A DNA stretch of 64,000 nt from Hexactinellida sp. DTS-2022 (GCA_028753945.1 JAPNXP010000005.1:434001-498000), one strand, 5' to 3'. Counted from the first letter of the stretch, positions 1 to 10,090 are shown. Made by a program: numbers and translations. The notes: generated by a model from the letters alone, not told the origin.

Positions 1-217
1 ATTTGATAAGAAACAACTTGGCCATTGAGTTTGTGTGTCTAGCTTTTATATATTTTGAGAAAACCCTTGGAAACGAACCTACACTTTTTCGCAAGAAGGG
101 GTAAAATTTCTGGAGAAATGACGATACATTGAGCCACTTTTGAAGCCATACGTCACCCAAAAATGATCGGATTGAAATTTTTCTTCGTATTAGGAGGTTT
201 ACATGTGGATGTATATA

Positions 218-391
218 CAGTGGATGCCGGTTATAAGCACATCGTCGGGAATTGCACTTAATGTGCTTATAACCTACATGTTCATATAACCGACATAAAT
301 TATATAGGGTATATGGCAACCGTTTTCCAACATAGTGTTCTTATATCCGATATGTTCTTATAACCGGTGTGCTTATATCCGACATCTACTG
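218..391. mobile_element. TA-CAGT MITE, family A
   Basis: 174 bp, with ends CAGTGGATGCCGGTTATAAG and the complement of CAGTAGATGTCGGATATAAG, flanked by TA on both sides. The matching site in the right duplication unit (near 2908) has the same flanks with a single TA and no element. Confidence 0.85.
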
Positions 392-956
392 TACTTGCAC
401 AGGTAAAACCAATATTTGAACAATTTGGAATATCTGGTATCACCTATTAGCTTAAATACTCACAGTTCCAAATTATAACTCTCAAATCGGTTAACGGAAC
501 TAATCCTAAACCACTTTCATAATCCGGAAACTGCATTTGCAGTATACTGCATATACTGTACTAGATTAATGGATTAAATTAGTGGATTTCTCTTAAACAG
601 TATACATCATATATTCTGTCTTAAGGTCGATACCTAGACTTATTGAAAGTTAATATCGAATTCTAGATATCGATATTTGAGCCCCCTGAGTAAAAAAATC
701 CTAATAAACCACTAAACTAACTTGGTATCAGTTCCAATATCACTAGACTCTCATAAATTCTTGCAAATAATATAATTAAGCCATAATTAAACATTCCATT
801 GCGAGTATCTGGTATCCTAGCAGAGCCAGTTATGATTCTCACAATGAAAGTATTTCCTTTCACTACATTCCTGACTGGATGGAGTCACCATGTGCATCAG
901 AAGAGGCGGCACACAAACAGATGCCACATCCACTCAGTTCCACCACCTAGCTCTGC

Positions 957-963
957 TATAAGA
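957..963 (+). promoter_or_regulatory. Probable TATA box of NHL copy 1
   Basis: TATAAGA lies about 90 bp upstream of the ATG at 1049. The same heptamer is at the same place in copy 2. Two one-base indels between the copies further upstream break any reading frame, so the region behaves as promoter or 5' UTR. Confidence 0.5.
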
Positions 964-1048
964 TACGAGACACATTCTCTATAGCATTCTAATAACAAAC
1001 TACTTTCATTTCATAGCAATAACTAGCCAACTAGTAAATAATAACAAA

Positions 1049-2263
1049 ATGGCAGTTCGATTCCCTGACCCGATACACCCCGTAGACCCTGTCGAGTTGG
1101 AAATACACCAACTGTTCGACCGCATAATTATGTGTGTCCAGCAGCGACGAGTGGCACTCATAACCACATACCGCGACACACGCGACCAAATAGCCGCTAG
1201 GCCCATAACCCGCGCGCGAAAAGAAGAAGAACTGATCGCACTCAAAATCGAAACCGAGCGTCTCCTCCAAATGAACGAACTGAGAGAGACCCAGGAGCGA
1301 ATCCTAGCGGAACTAGAACAAGCGCTAGCAGAGGTGAGGGTACCCCAGCCCGAGACACGCGTGGTGTTCCGAGGCACCTGTGGACACCTGGAGCAGGTGA
1401 TCGCAGGTGTGGGAGAGGTAGTCGAGGAGGAGGTGCCCGTTGTACCCCGATATGAAGAGTTGAGACCGATTGTAACTGTCGGGAAGCATGGACAAGCTCC
1501 TGGAGAGCTCGCGTATCCTCGTGGTGTCGCTATTGATGAAAACACAAATCTGATTTATGTCACAGAAGGGTTAGATTCCCGTAGAGTCTCAATCTTCTCG
1601 GAGACAGGCGAATTCCTAAATACTTTCACAAACCAAGCCATGAGAGCGCCATTCGGTATAGCGATCCATCGAGACAACCTGTACGTGACGGACACAGGAG
1701 TACACGCAGTGTTCCGATTCAAAATAGAGGCTGACATGCGTCTCGTCGCTAGCCTAGGGAGTCAGGGATCTGGGGTGGGAAAGTTCGATTACCCTCGCGG
1801 ACTCACCGTCTCTACCAACGGAGATGTGTTCGTAGCGGATTATCACAACCACAGAATCCAAGTCCTAGATGACTCCCTACACTTCCAAAGATCCATAACG
1901 CATCAAACAATGAAATACCCGTGGGACGTTAAACTGACACCAGATGAGGTGTACGTGCTAACTGCTAGACACATACTCGTGTTAACCTACACAGGGGATA
2001 TGATACGCTATTTCAATATACACCCTGAATATGGCCTTTATGAGATTCCTGACTTCTTCTGTTTGGACGCACATCATAACATATTAGTCGGACAGTGTGA
2101 TACTCATAATCTCAAAATACTAACCAAAGAGGGCACACTCCTACACACCATACAGAGACCAGAGGGCGGAGAATTCTTGTATGGAATAGCTCTAACTAAT
2201 AATCTAAATATAGTAACTGTGGATAGAGATGCACCTAACCAGCTAATAATATTATCTAGCTAA
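1049..2263 (+). CDS. NHL-repeat protein with N-terminal coiled coil, copy 1
   Basis: Intronless gene for 404 residues. Residues about 1-60 form a conserved helical head (MAVRFPDPIHPVDPVELEIH) and about 60-105 a charged coiled coil rich in E, L, R and Q. From about 140 to the end there are about six NHL-type beta-propeller blades, recognisable by repeated P-x-G-[IV]-A-[IV] and [IL]-Y-V-[TA]-[DE] strands. There is no RING or B-box, so it resembles a TRIM2/3/71 tail without the ligase head. NHL propellers bind proteins or RNA; the partner here is unknown. The ATG is preceded by a TATA-like box about 90 bp upstream and begins the same way as two paralogues in this window. It is the left member of a tandem duplication with the gene at 4641. 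Differences between the two cluster in propeller blades. Coding is certain; function is inferred from the fold only. Confidence 0.93.
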   Translation: MAVRFPDPIHPVDPVELEIHQLFDRIIMCVQQRRVALITTYRDTRDQIAARPITRARKEEELIALKIETERLLQMNELRETQERILAELEQALAEVRVPQPETRVVFRGTCGHLEQVIAGVGEVVEEEVPVVPRYEELRPIVTVGKHGQAPGELAYPRGVAIDENTNLIYVTEGLDSRRVSIFSETGEFLNTFTNQAMRAPFGIAIHRDNLYVTDTGVHAVFRFKIEADMRLVASLGSQGSGVGKFDYPRGLTVSTNGDVFVADYHNHRIQVLDDSLHFQRSITHQTMKYPWDVKLTPDEVYVLTARHILVLTYTGDMIRYFNIHPEYGLYEIPDFFCLDAHHNILVGQCDTHNLKILTKEGTLLHTIQRPEGGEFLYGIALTNNLNIVTVDRDAPNQLIILSS

Positions 2264-2364
2264 TGTGTGTGATATTGTTATTACTATTGTTATTATTATT
2301 ACTACTGTTGTTGTTTACGATTGCAATTTGGGTGTCTAGCTGCGATGGGCAAGAAGGCTAAGGA

Positions 2365-2465
2365 ACATGCTTTAATAGGAACACCAGGGGACCGTCTTAA
2401 TATGTTCGTATTATCCGGAGTCACTAGCATGCATTTGTACGTATAAGGCTAGGGGATTCGTATTA
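2365..2465. mobile_element. TA-CAGT MITE, family B, fragment
   Basis: Contains AATAGGAACACCAGGGGACC and the internal TGCATTTGTA motif of family B, with eroded ends. Confidence 0.55.
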
Positions 2466-3026
2466 ACAGAATTAGAAATAACTTTCTGTGAGTATAATGG
2501 AGCTTTTCCTGACCTTATACAGTGTGACATAAATACTGTCCCAATCCATCTAAACTTATATTCCTATCAAATACACAAGTTACTATAGAAATTAAGGTGA
2601 TAGCCCATCAAAAAAAAGGTAATTAATTTCAAGTTTATAGCATTTTTGGACAGTATACTTCGTAATAATTTATTTGTTAACCTGGAAAATAGAATTAATC
2701 TAGCTTGAATTACTATAGAGTTATGGATTATGGTCTTAGTCTAAATTTGATAAGAAACAACTTGGCCATTGAGTTTGTGTGTCTAGCTTTTATATATTTT
2801 GAGAAAACCCTTGGAAACGAACCTACACTTTTTCGCAAGAAGGGGTAAATCACCCAAAATGATCGGATTGAAATTTTGCTTCGTATTAGGAGGTTTACAT
2901 GTGGATGTATACTTGCACAGGTAAAACAAATATTTGAACAATTTTTGAATATCTGGTATCACCTATCAGCTTAAACACTCACAGTTCCAATTTATAACTC
3001 TCAAATCGGCACGGCACCCCCCCCCC

Positions 3027-3402
3027 GTGTTAACGGAACTAATCCTAAACCACTTTCATAATCCGGAAACTGCATTTGCTATTCTGAAATCCAAACCGAC
3101 AGATAACACTTACTACTGGGGGGAATATAACCAATATTTCCCTCATTTCTTAATTCTAGATAACCTCCTATACTTAAACCCAACTTGTAAACAAGCTTTT
3201 GGTACCGTATACATATTCTGGGGACATATGGGATAAGGAAATAATTTGTGTAGAAGATCATGTGATGCCATTAGTGTACTACAATTGGCAAAGGAAGGAG
3301 CATGATATATTTGTTGTGAGACACTTAAAAATTGCATGGGATTCTAACTTTATTGATATCAAGATGAGACAAACTCTTATAGCTAGGATATTCGGATATA
3401 AA
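3027..3402 (+). pseudogene. Coding-like remnant of unknown gene
   Basis: Two overlapping frames with complex, non-repetitive residues run from about 3027 to a stop at 3402. The first frame has no ATG and begins in sequence shared with the left duplication unit. The shift between the frames would be removed exactly by a 53-bp GT-AG intron (about 3203-3255), giving a continuous reading through QAF-E-DHVMPLVYYNW to IFGYK. I recognise no family. It may be an exon pair of a lost gene or a real small gene whose first exon I cannot find. In the left unit only the first about 40 bp survive. Confidence 0.3.
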
Positions 3403-3441
3403 TAGTTATATTCATATTGTGACACCTATAGGATTTTATAT

Positions 3442-3567
3442 TATAAGCACACTATGTTGGATAACGGTTGCCATATACGGTATTATACTATATCCTATAT
3501 AATTTATGTCGGTTATAAGAACATTAAGTCCAGTTCCCGACGATGTGCTTATAACCGGCATCCACTG
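3442..3567. mobile_element. TA-CAGT MITE, family A, truncated
   Basis: Reverse-oriented copy whose right end reads ATAACCGGCATCCACTG followed by TA. The other end is eroded. Confidence 0.65.
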
Positions 3568-3987
3568 TATTAAATGAATTAGTCAACTGAGGGTCAATAT
3601 GAATATGAATCCCTTCACTAAATACACTTATTTACTATTCACTCTAATTAGCTCTCAGAGATACTGAGTTTGTAGAGTATTTTGGTGCAGCGATTCCTGA
3701 CCACATGAATAGTTTGTTCATTTTTTCGCAGACTAAAATGTATAATTGTAAAGTAGAAACATAGTAGATTTGCTTCATTCAAAATCCCTGAACAAAGTGC
3801 GAAATCCCAATACGGTTGGCATACATACAAATTGGAACAATGTTTTGTACACGCGCATCACGTAAATTCAGACATTTACCGTTGTTGCAATTATCTACAG
3901 GTTTGCCTATTCCCTAAGGATTCAGGTTATTTGTTGCCTCATTCATTGTTTCATATAATTTGTGACAGATTACCTTAAATTAGTATA

Positions 3988-4144
3988 CAGTGGATGCCTG
4001 TTATAAGCACATCGTCGGGAACTGCACTTAATGTAGTTATAACCGACATAAAACATACAGGGTATATGGCAACCGTTTCCCAACATAGTGTTCTTATATC
4101 CGATATGTTCTTATAACCCGTGTGCTTATATCCGACATCTACTG
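3988..4144. mobile_element. TA-CAGT MITE, family A
   Basis: 157-bp copy with both CAGT and ACTG ends and flanking TA dinucleotides. Confidence 0.8.
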
Positions 4145-4546
4145 TAGTAGATTAGTGGATTAAATTAGTGGATTTCTCTTAAATAGTATGCATCATATAT
4201 TCTGTCTTATGGTCGATACCTAGACTTATTGAAAGTTTATATCGAATTCTATATATCGATATTTGAGCCCATCTGAGTAAAAAAACCCCTAATAAACCAA
4301 TAAACTAACTTGGTATCAGTTCCAATATTACTAGACTCTAATAAATTCTTGCAAATAATATAATTGAGCCATAATTAAACATTCCATTGCGAGTATCTGG
4401 TATCCTAGCAGAGCCAGTTATGATTCTCACAAATGAAAGTATTTCCTTTCACTACATTCCTGACTGGATGGAGTCACCATGTGCATCAGAAGAGGCGGCA
4501 CACAAACAGATGCCACATTCCACTCAGTTCCACCACCTAGCTCTGC

Positions 4547-4553
4547 TATAAGA
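4547..4553 (+). promoter_or_regulatory. Probable TATA box of NHL copy 2
   Basis: TATAAGA about 90 bp before the ATG at 4641, in the segment shared with copy 1. Confidence 0.5.
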
Positions 4554-4640
4554 TACGAGACACATTCTCTATAGCATTCTACTAACAAACTACTTTCATT
4601 TCAACAGCAAATAACTAGCTAACTAGCAAATAATACCAAA

Positions 4641-5858
4641 ATGGCAGTTCGATTCCCTGACCCGATACACCCCGTAGACCCTGTCGAGTTGGAAATACAC
4701 CAACTGTTCGACCGCATAATTATGTGTGTCCAGCAGCGACGAGTGGCACTCATAACCACATACCGCGACACACGCGACCAAATAGCCGCTAGGCCCATAG
4801 ACCGCGCGCGAAAAGAAGAACAACTGATCGGACTGAAAACCGAAACCGAGGCTCGTCTCCAAATGAACCAACTGAGAGAGACCCAGGAGCGAATCCTAGC
4901 GGAACTAGAACAAGCGCTAGCAGAGGTGAGGGTACCCCAGCCCGAGACACGCGTGGTGTTCCGAGGCACCTGTGGACACCTGGAGCAGGTGATCGCAGGT
5001 GTGGGAGAGGTAGTCGAGGAGGAGGTGCCCGTTGTACCCCGATATGAAGAAATGAGACCGATTGTAGCTGTCGGGAAGAAAGGACAAGCTCCTGGAGAGC
5101 TCTGGAATCCTCATGGTGTCGCAATCGATGAGAACACAAATCTGATTTATATTGCAGAAGGGTATGGTTCCAGTAGAGTCTCAATCTTCTCGGAGACAGG
5201 CGAATTCCTAAATACTTTCACAAACCAAGCCATGAGAGCGCCATGGGGTATAGCGATCCATCGAGACAACCTGTACGTGACGGACATAGAAGTACACGCT
5301 GTGTTCCGATTCAAAATAGAGGCTGACATGCGTCTCGTCGCTAGCCTAGGGAGTCAGGGATCTGGTGTGGGACAGTTCAATGGCCCTCACGGACTCACCG
5401 TCTCTACCAACGGAGATGTGTTCGTAGCAGATTCTAAGAACCACAGAATCCAAGTCCTAGATGACTCCCTACACTTCAAAAGATCTATAAGGCTTGGGGC
5501 ATTGCAACACCCGTGTGACGTTAAACTGACACCAGATGAGGTGTACGTGCTAGCTTACAGATACATACACGTGTTAACCTACACAGGGGATAGGATACGC
5601 TCTTTCAATGCGCAACCTGGGTATGAGGGATTAGTCCTTAATCTTGACTTCATATGTTTGGACGCACATCACAACATAATACTCAGACAGTGTGATACTC
5701 ATAATATCAGAATACTAACCAAAGAGGGCACACTCCTACACACCATACAGAGACCAGAGGGCGGAGAATTCTTGTTTGGAATAGCTCTAACTAATAATCT
5801 AAATATAGTAACTGTGGATAGAGATGCAGCTAAACAGCTAATTATATTATCTAGCTAG
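4641..5858 (+). CDS. NHL-repeat protein with N-terminal coiled coil, copy 2
   Basis: Intronless gene for 405 residues, the tandem duplicate of the gene at 1049. The first roughly 135 residues are almost the same, with about eight substitutions, most of them in the coiled coil. The propeller carries blocks of replacements: WNPHG for AYPRG, QFNGPHG for KFDYPRG, SKNHR for YHNHR, and the stretch before the P-x-D-V-K-L blade is largely rewritten. The promoter region and 3' flank also match copy 1, so the duplication is recent or homogenised. As in copy 1, no RING, B-box, signal peptide or membrane segment is visible. The short stretch downstream that still matches copy 1 ends near 5913. It is likely a cytoplasmic binding protein; its ligand is unknown. 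Confidence 0.93.
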   Translation: MAVRFPDPIHPVDPVELEIHQLFDRIIMCVQQRRVALITTYRDTRDQIAARPIDRARKEEQLIGLKTETEARLQMNQLRETQERILAELEQALAEVRVPQPETRVVFRGTCGHLEQVIAGVGEVVEEEVPVVPRYEEMRPIVAVGKKGQAPGELWNPHGVAIDENTNLIYIAEGYGSSRVSIFSETGEFLNTFTNQAMRAPWGIAIHRDNLYVTDIEVHAVFRFKIEADMRLVASLGSQGSGVGQFNGPHGLTVSTNGDVFVADSKNHRIQVLDDSLHFKRSIRLGALQHPCDVKLTPDEVYVLAYRYIHVLTYTGDRIRSFNAQPGYEGLVLNLDFICLDAHHNIILRQCDTHNIRILTKEGTLLHTIQRPEGGEFLFGIALTNNLNIVTVDRDAAKQLIILSS

Positions 5859-5924
5859 TGTGTGATATTGGTATTATTATTGTTGTTATTGTTTACGATT
5901 ACAATTTGGGTGTCCGTTAGCGTT

Positions 5925-6075
5925 AATACATCAGGGGACCGTCTTAATATGTTCGTATTATCCGAAATTCGTATTAACCGGAGTCACTTGTATGCATTTG
6001 TATAGGCTAGGCCGCTAGGGGAATTAAACCTTGTACTCAACCGATATTCCCTTATCCGTGTTCCTAATAACAGAG
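5925..6075. mobile_element. TA-CAGT MITE, family B, fragment
   Basis: Family-B core (ATCAGGGGACCGTCTTAATA through CTTATCCGTGTTCCTAATAA) with degraded termini, just beyond the NHL duplication. Confidence 0.6.
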
Positions 6076-6109
6076 TCTTTTGTAGAACTTGTTGGTTCCA
6101 AATTATCCG

Positions 6110-6330
6110 GTTTAACAATAGTTCCGCTTTAGCTCTATAGTTCCAGTTTAGCCCTATAGTTCCAGTTTAGCCCTATAGTTCCAGTTTAACCCTATAGTTC
6201 CAATTTAACTTTGTAGTTCCGATTTAACCCTATAGTTCCAATTTAACTTTACAGTTTCAGTTTAACTCCATAGTTCCAGTTTAACTCCATAGTTCTGATT
6301 AGCCCGATAGTTCGGTTTAGCCCCATAGTT
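6110..6330. repeat. Short tandem repeat before the TH1 gene
   Basis: About eleven degenerate copies of a roughly 20-bp unit around CCTATAGTTCCAGTTTAAC end just upstream of the TH1 start codon. A similar unit recurs at 18640-18975. Confidence 0.8.
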
Positions 6331-6337
6331 CCGGTTA

Positions 6338-9300
6338 ATGGCAGAGAGCGAGCTGACTCCAAAGAACTCCTGCGGAGGTCCCTTTCCGCCTCAGGATTTC
6401 CTGACGGACAGTTCTGATGACGAGGTTGTGACCGGTCCTAAAACGATAACTTCTGGGGACCAGAAAGAGTCCCCTCGGGTGTCCATGCGTCCGAATACCC
6501 TCTCAGCTGATCCCAACACCCCCGGGACAGGGGAACAGCTGCTCGACCAGATTATGGATCCCAACGCCCCAACCAAACCACTCTTCAACATAGTGGCTGT
6601 TAGTTAACACAACCAACTAATTAGTTAGTTAGTGCTGTTAATCTGTTGCCATTAAGGTTGCAGTATACTTTTAAGCACTTTTTCTAAAGTTTTTTGCAGA
6701 TTTGAAAGATCTTTTTTGTTTTAGATTCCCTGCTGCGAGATCTATCCAAAGATGCAATAATATTCGACCTTGGTAACATGGAGAAAATTTAAATTTTTTA
6801 TAAACACACTTTCTTGGGATACACAAGTTTTTTCCTCTTAATGATTAAGACTTGTTTCCTGTTTTATTACATAGAGAAGCTTCTAATATATCATGTGAAT
6901 GTACAACTTCTTTTTGATTACTTATGAGTCCAATTTTTCATCAATAACAGTCGACATCACTTTTTTTATCATTAGGAAATATAATATAATTAGAAAGAAA
7001 AGTCACAAATGAAATTCGCTACATAGACAAGATAGAACTAATTGAGAGCTGTCCAAAACCGTTGAGATTTTGTTTCTAGGTTGTATATGAAGGCAAAATG
7101 TGTTTCCCAAATTGACAAAAGTTGCGGCTGGAGATGGCGGTGTCAGAAAAAAATGAGCCCCTACAGGAGTGGCTTAGGTGGAGGTCACAAAAAAGTCGGT
7201 ATTATTAAAAGTTTTCTATATTTTTCTACAAAGTTTGGAATAGAGATGCGGCATAGGCTGTTCTATCCAGAAATGAAATAAAACCTATAAGTGGCAAAAT
7301 ACCCGAAATTGGTAAATTTAAAGGTATACTGCAACCTTAACCTAGTATTATTAACCGACTACAGTGGAACCTGCATTAACGGGGTGCCACGCAAGGTCTT
7401 AGCCACCCCGATTCCCCATTTGCATTTCTGCCGATTCCCCGTTTGTGGAGGTTAATATATGGGACTAGGAATTTGCTGCATTTTTTTAACCCAATTTTCA
7501 GAGGATCCCCGTTTCCACAGGCCCCGTTTGTGGAGGTTCCACTGTAGTTAGTTAGTGCTAGTTAACCTGTTGCCATTAACCATTAACTAGTTAGTTAGTT
7601 AGTTATAACGAAGTTCTTAGGACCGTAGTTTAATTCCGTTGTAAGCGGAGTTCGTTATAACCGGAGTAAAATCACTAACTTAGAGGCTATATGGAATTAA
7701 ATGACTTCGTTATAAGCGGTTCTAATTTGATTTGTTTGTTAATTGTTTATTTTGTTTGATTCATTAAACTAACAAACTAAATTGTTTGATTCATTAAACT
7801 AAAAAAACAAACTAAAAAGCTAAAAACCCAATCTTGACTTCTAGAATGGGAAATCAAGATTTATTTATTTAAACAAATCTTGTTGTTTACATCACATTTG
7901 TTGTTTACGGAGGTGTGAATATATGCATATACCTAGGACCGACAGTTCTGCTTCTTCCAGCCCAGATCCTGGATAAAAGACGCTATTGAAAAGAGAACTG
8001 TCACTTCGACAGTTGACACCTCCACGGGTCGACACTTTTTCTCAGAAATCCATTCAACCACCTCTGCCATGTGTGGTGCAACCGACAAAGCATTTATGCG
8101 TCGCAAGAAAAGAAGGCATTCTAGTACAACTAAGGAGCTCGTTAAAGACTGTGTGGATGTGGGTAATATGCCAGCCCTTATGAAGAAACTGGGTTGTAAT
8201 CTGGTGTACTATTCGGATAAGATAATTAAAGTCAACCGCAAGGGGAAAGCTCAGGAGGTATCAAACTAACAAATGAACAAATAGACAAACTTATTACTTA
8301 ATTAACCACCAACTAACAAACTTACTACTTGACAAACTAACTACAGTCGAAATCGGGTTTTTTTGTCTCCTTGTTTCTTCATAACCTCATAGCACTGTCT
8401 AATGTTAAATACGGGTTTTTTAGCGTATCGGTTTTTTTTGCCTCTTTTTCCATGCATTTAGGGGGCAAAAAAACCCGATTTCGACTGTAGTTAACTATTT
8501 AACTTATTACATAACAAAACTAACTTACGTAATACTTAATTAACAAACTAACTAGCTACTTAACTAACTTACAGGCGACTTTAACAACTAACTTGCTAAC
8601 TATTTAACTTACTACTTAACTAACTTGCTAGCTATTTAACAAACTAACTTGCTAACTATTTAACAAACTAACTAACCATTGCTGTTTGTTAGAACTGGGC
8701 CAGTAATACTTAGTATTCTGCCTTGTAAAAAAACGTACAATTAATTGAAAATAATTGTTTATCTTTTGTTTATATTTATTAATGTTTGTGTTTATTTTAG
8801 AGAATACTGGTGATTACAGAAAACTGCATTTGTAATTTGGAACCCAAAACATATGAGTGCAAGCGTCAGATTCCATTTTACGATATTTCTAAAATTAGTT
8901 CGAGTTTGTTACACGATAACTTCTTTATAATACATGTCCCTAATGAATACGACTACTTAATGGTGTCAACCAACAAAACAGAAATTATTTCTCTTGTATC
9001 TTTGCTGTATTTGTGGGCGTGTGGTGACCCTCTAAAGGTGAGAAATATTCAAAGAAATAACTTATAAGAGCTCAGCTCTAGTAGAGTTCAGTTTTTCAGT
9101 ATGTGTATTCAAGCACTGAGAAAGGTCAGTTCTTCCCAAACTTTGAAATTGACCTTTAGAAAGTAAGCCTGGGCTTTTAGTATGGGAAAAAATCTGAACT
9201 CTACAAAGCTCTATATAAGGATTCGCTTAATCGGGTCAAAATTACACAGGATTTATAGTATGGAATGACAGTTTGGCTTAAAATATTTTCGGTTAATAGA

Positions 9301-10090
9301 TTTCTCCGCTTAATCGGGTCAAAGCAACCTGGTCCCGAGGTGACTCTATTAAAGCGGAGTCGACTGTAAATATACGGAATTATTTATTTAATGGTCAACA
9401 CCTTTACTAATATAATTTTAGGCACGGCAAAATGGAATTTTAAATATCAAAAATTATCCTTTGCGAAGCCGGGTTTTTATATTTAAGGTGTGGTCGATAT
9501 ATATCTAAGTAATCGCATAAAATTTAATATTTACAAATTTATAAAAAAAATTACAAAATGAAAAAAATCACAAACTTTTGTAAAGTAAGCAAACGTGATT
9601 ATTTACTTGATTAGAAATCAACAAATTATTATTTCAGTTCAAAATATTCATGAATTATTAAAGTTCCTTATTTCTCATTTATTTATTCCCCAAAATTTTG
9701 TTAAATTTACAGTTGATAATTACAGTAGAACCTCGTTAGTACGAACACGGTTAATAAGAATTTCCGGATAAAGCGAACAAACAGTTCCACAAAATCAGGT
9801 CCCTACAATGGCTATTCAATGGGTATTACTCCGGTTAATACGAACTCCGGATAAAGCGAACATATTTTACCGTCCGTTGGTGTTCGTATTAAAGAGGTTC
9901 TACTGTATTTCTGTTTATATTCACATAATATCTCAGAGATGTAAACAACTGTTTACTTATTTAGATCGCGTTTATGAATCTGATTGAGTACACGGCTGAT
10001 AAAGATAAGAAGCAACACAAACAAATACATTTCACTGATCATGAAGATGGTGTTTACACCGAGATTATATCTAATCCCCTAAACAAATGA
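6338..10090 (+). CDS. Motorless myosin-I tail homology (TH1) protein, four exons
   Basis: Exons 6338-6598, 7961-8257, 8801-9037 and 9965-10090, all joined in phase 0 with GT-AG introns, encode 306 residues. Exon 1 gives a hydrophilic, probably disordered head with an acidic DSSDDE patch. Exons 2-4 give a myosin-I TH1 domain: a basic start (RRKKRRHSS), the strand LVYYSDKIIKVNRKGKAQ, then RILVITENCICNLEPKTYEC, an IPFYDISKISSS segment and NEYDYLMVSTNKTEIISL, ending in IEYTADKDKK and QIHFTD. In class I myosins this domain binds acidic phospholipids and membranes. No motor, IQ or SH3 part is present, and upstream lie only the NHL genes. Exon 1 is less certain than exons 2-4. The gene ends 201 bp before the HERC1 start codon. 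Confidence 0.75.
6656..7336. mobile_element. piggyBac-like non-autonomous element in TH1 intron 1
   Basis: 681 bp bounded by TTAA on both sides, with inverted ends GGTTGCAGTATACTTTTAA and its near complement ending in GTATACTGCAACC. TTAA targets are characteristic of piggyBac elements. An internal 66-residue open frame (7081-7281) resembles no transposase I know. Confidence 0.7.
7362..7545. mobile_element. TA-CAGT MITE, family J
   Basis: Ends CAGTGGAACCTGCATTAACG and its counterpart ending GGAGGTTCCACTG, with TA flanks. Only copy seen in the window. Confidence 0.75.
7601..7725. mobile_element. TA-CAGT MITE, family G, fragment
   Basis: Contains GTTATAACGAAGTTCTTAGG and a mirrored GACTTCGTTATAAGCGG but has lost the CAGT ends. 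Confidence 0.5.
8275..8690. repeat. CTAACTTA-type low-complexity repeat in TH1 intron 2
   Basis: Repeated AACTAACAAACTTACTA motifs on both sides of a family-H MITE. The units resemble branch-point consensus sequences (CTAAC). Confidence 0.7.
8344..8487. mobile_element. TA-CAGT MITE, family H
   Basis: Ends CAGTCGAAATCGGGTTTTTT and AAACCCGATTTCGACTG with TA flanks. Confidence 0.8.
9054..9228. mobile_element. Inverted-repeat element, family K
   Basis: Ends AGAGCTCAGCTCTAGTAGAG and its near complement, with the internal motif GGTCAGTT...CCTGGGCTTTTAGTATGGG. It does not use the CAGT end. It runs into a family-C fragment. Confidence 0.75.
9229..9367. mobile_element. TA-CAGT MITE, family C, fragment
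   Basis: Family-C interior (CGCTTAATCGGGTCAAAAT) and an intact right end AGCGGAGTCGACTG. The left end was lost at the junction with the family-K element. Confidence 0.65.
9723..9905. mobile_element. TA-CAGT MITE, family E
   Basis: Ends CAGTAGAACCTCGTTAGTAC and GAGGTTCTACTG with TA flanks, in TH1 intron 3. Confidence 0.8.

Larger units (their letters stand above)
1..2746. repeat. Left unit of a tandem segmental duplication
   Basis: The sequence from about position 6 recurs from about 2748, and the blocks around 566-2340 recur at about 4147-5913. The unit holds NHL copy 1. Relative to the right unit it carries a family-A MITE (218-391) that the right unit lacks at that site, and it lacks roughly 900 bp that the right unit has between 3084 and 3985. 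The true left edge may lie before the window. After the gene (2264-2746) there is low-complexity TTATTA sequence, a family-B MITE fragment and unassigned AT-rich DNA. Confidence 0.85.
2747..5913. repeat. Right unit of the tandem segmental duplication
   Basis: Matches the left unit at both ends and carries NHL copy 2. Its start (2747-3083) matches 6-545 except for the missing MITE. The segment 3084-3985 has no counterpart in the left unit and includes a coding-like remnant and a truncated family-A element. The segment 4147-5913 matches again. Confidence 0.85.

Noticed and set aside
799..984. Small 61-residue frame upstream of NHL copy 1
   Set aside because: The homologous stretch in copy 2 has single-base insertions that break the frame, so it is promoter or UTR.
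1006..1545. 179-residue reverse-strand frame opposite NHL copy 1, with a similar one opposite copy 2
   Set aside because: Shadow of the NHL coding strand in a GC-richer region. Its composition (Ser/Arg/Thr) and the strong NHL reading favour the forward gene.
6725..6773. Possible extra TH1 exon reading SLLRDLSKDAIIFDL
   Set aside because: It has AG and GT borders, but its frame does not fit the phase-0 donor of exon 1, and it lies within the piggyBac-like element. Exon 1 joins 7961 in phase without it.
7081..7281. 66-residue frame in TH1 intron 1
   Set aside because: It lies wholly within the piggyBac-like element, shows no recognisable domain and has no splice sites that join the TH1 frame.
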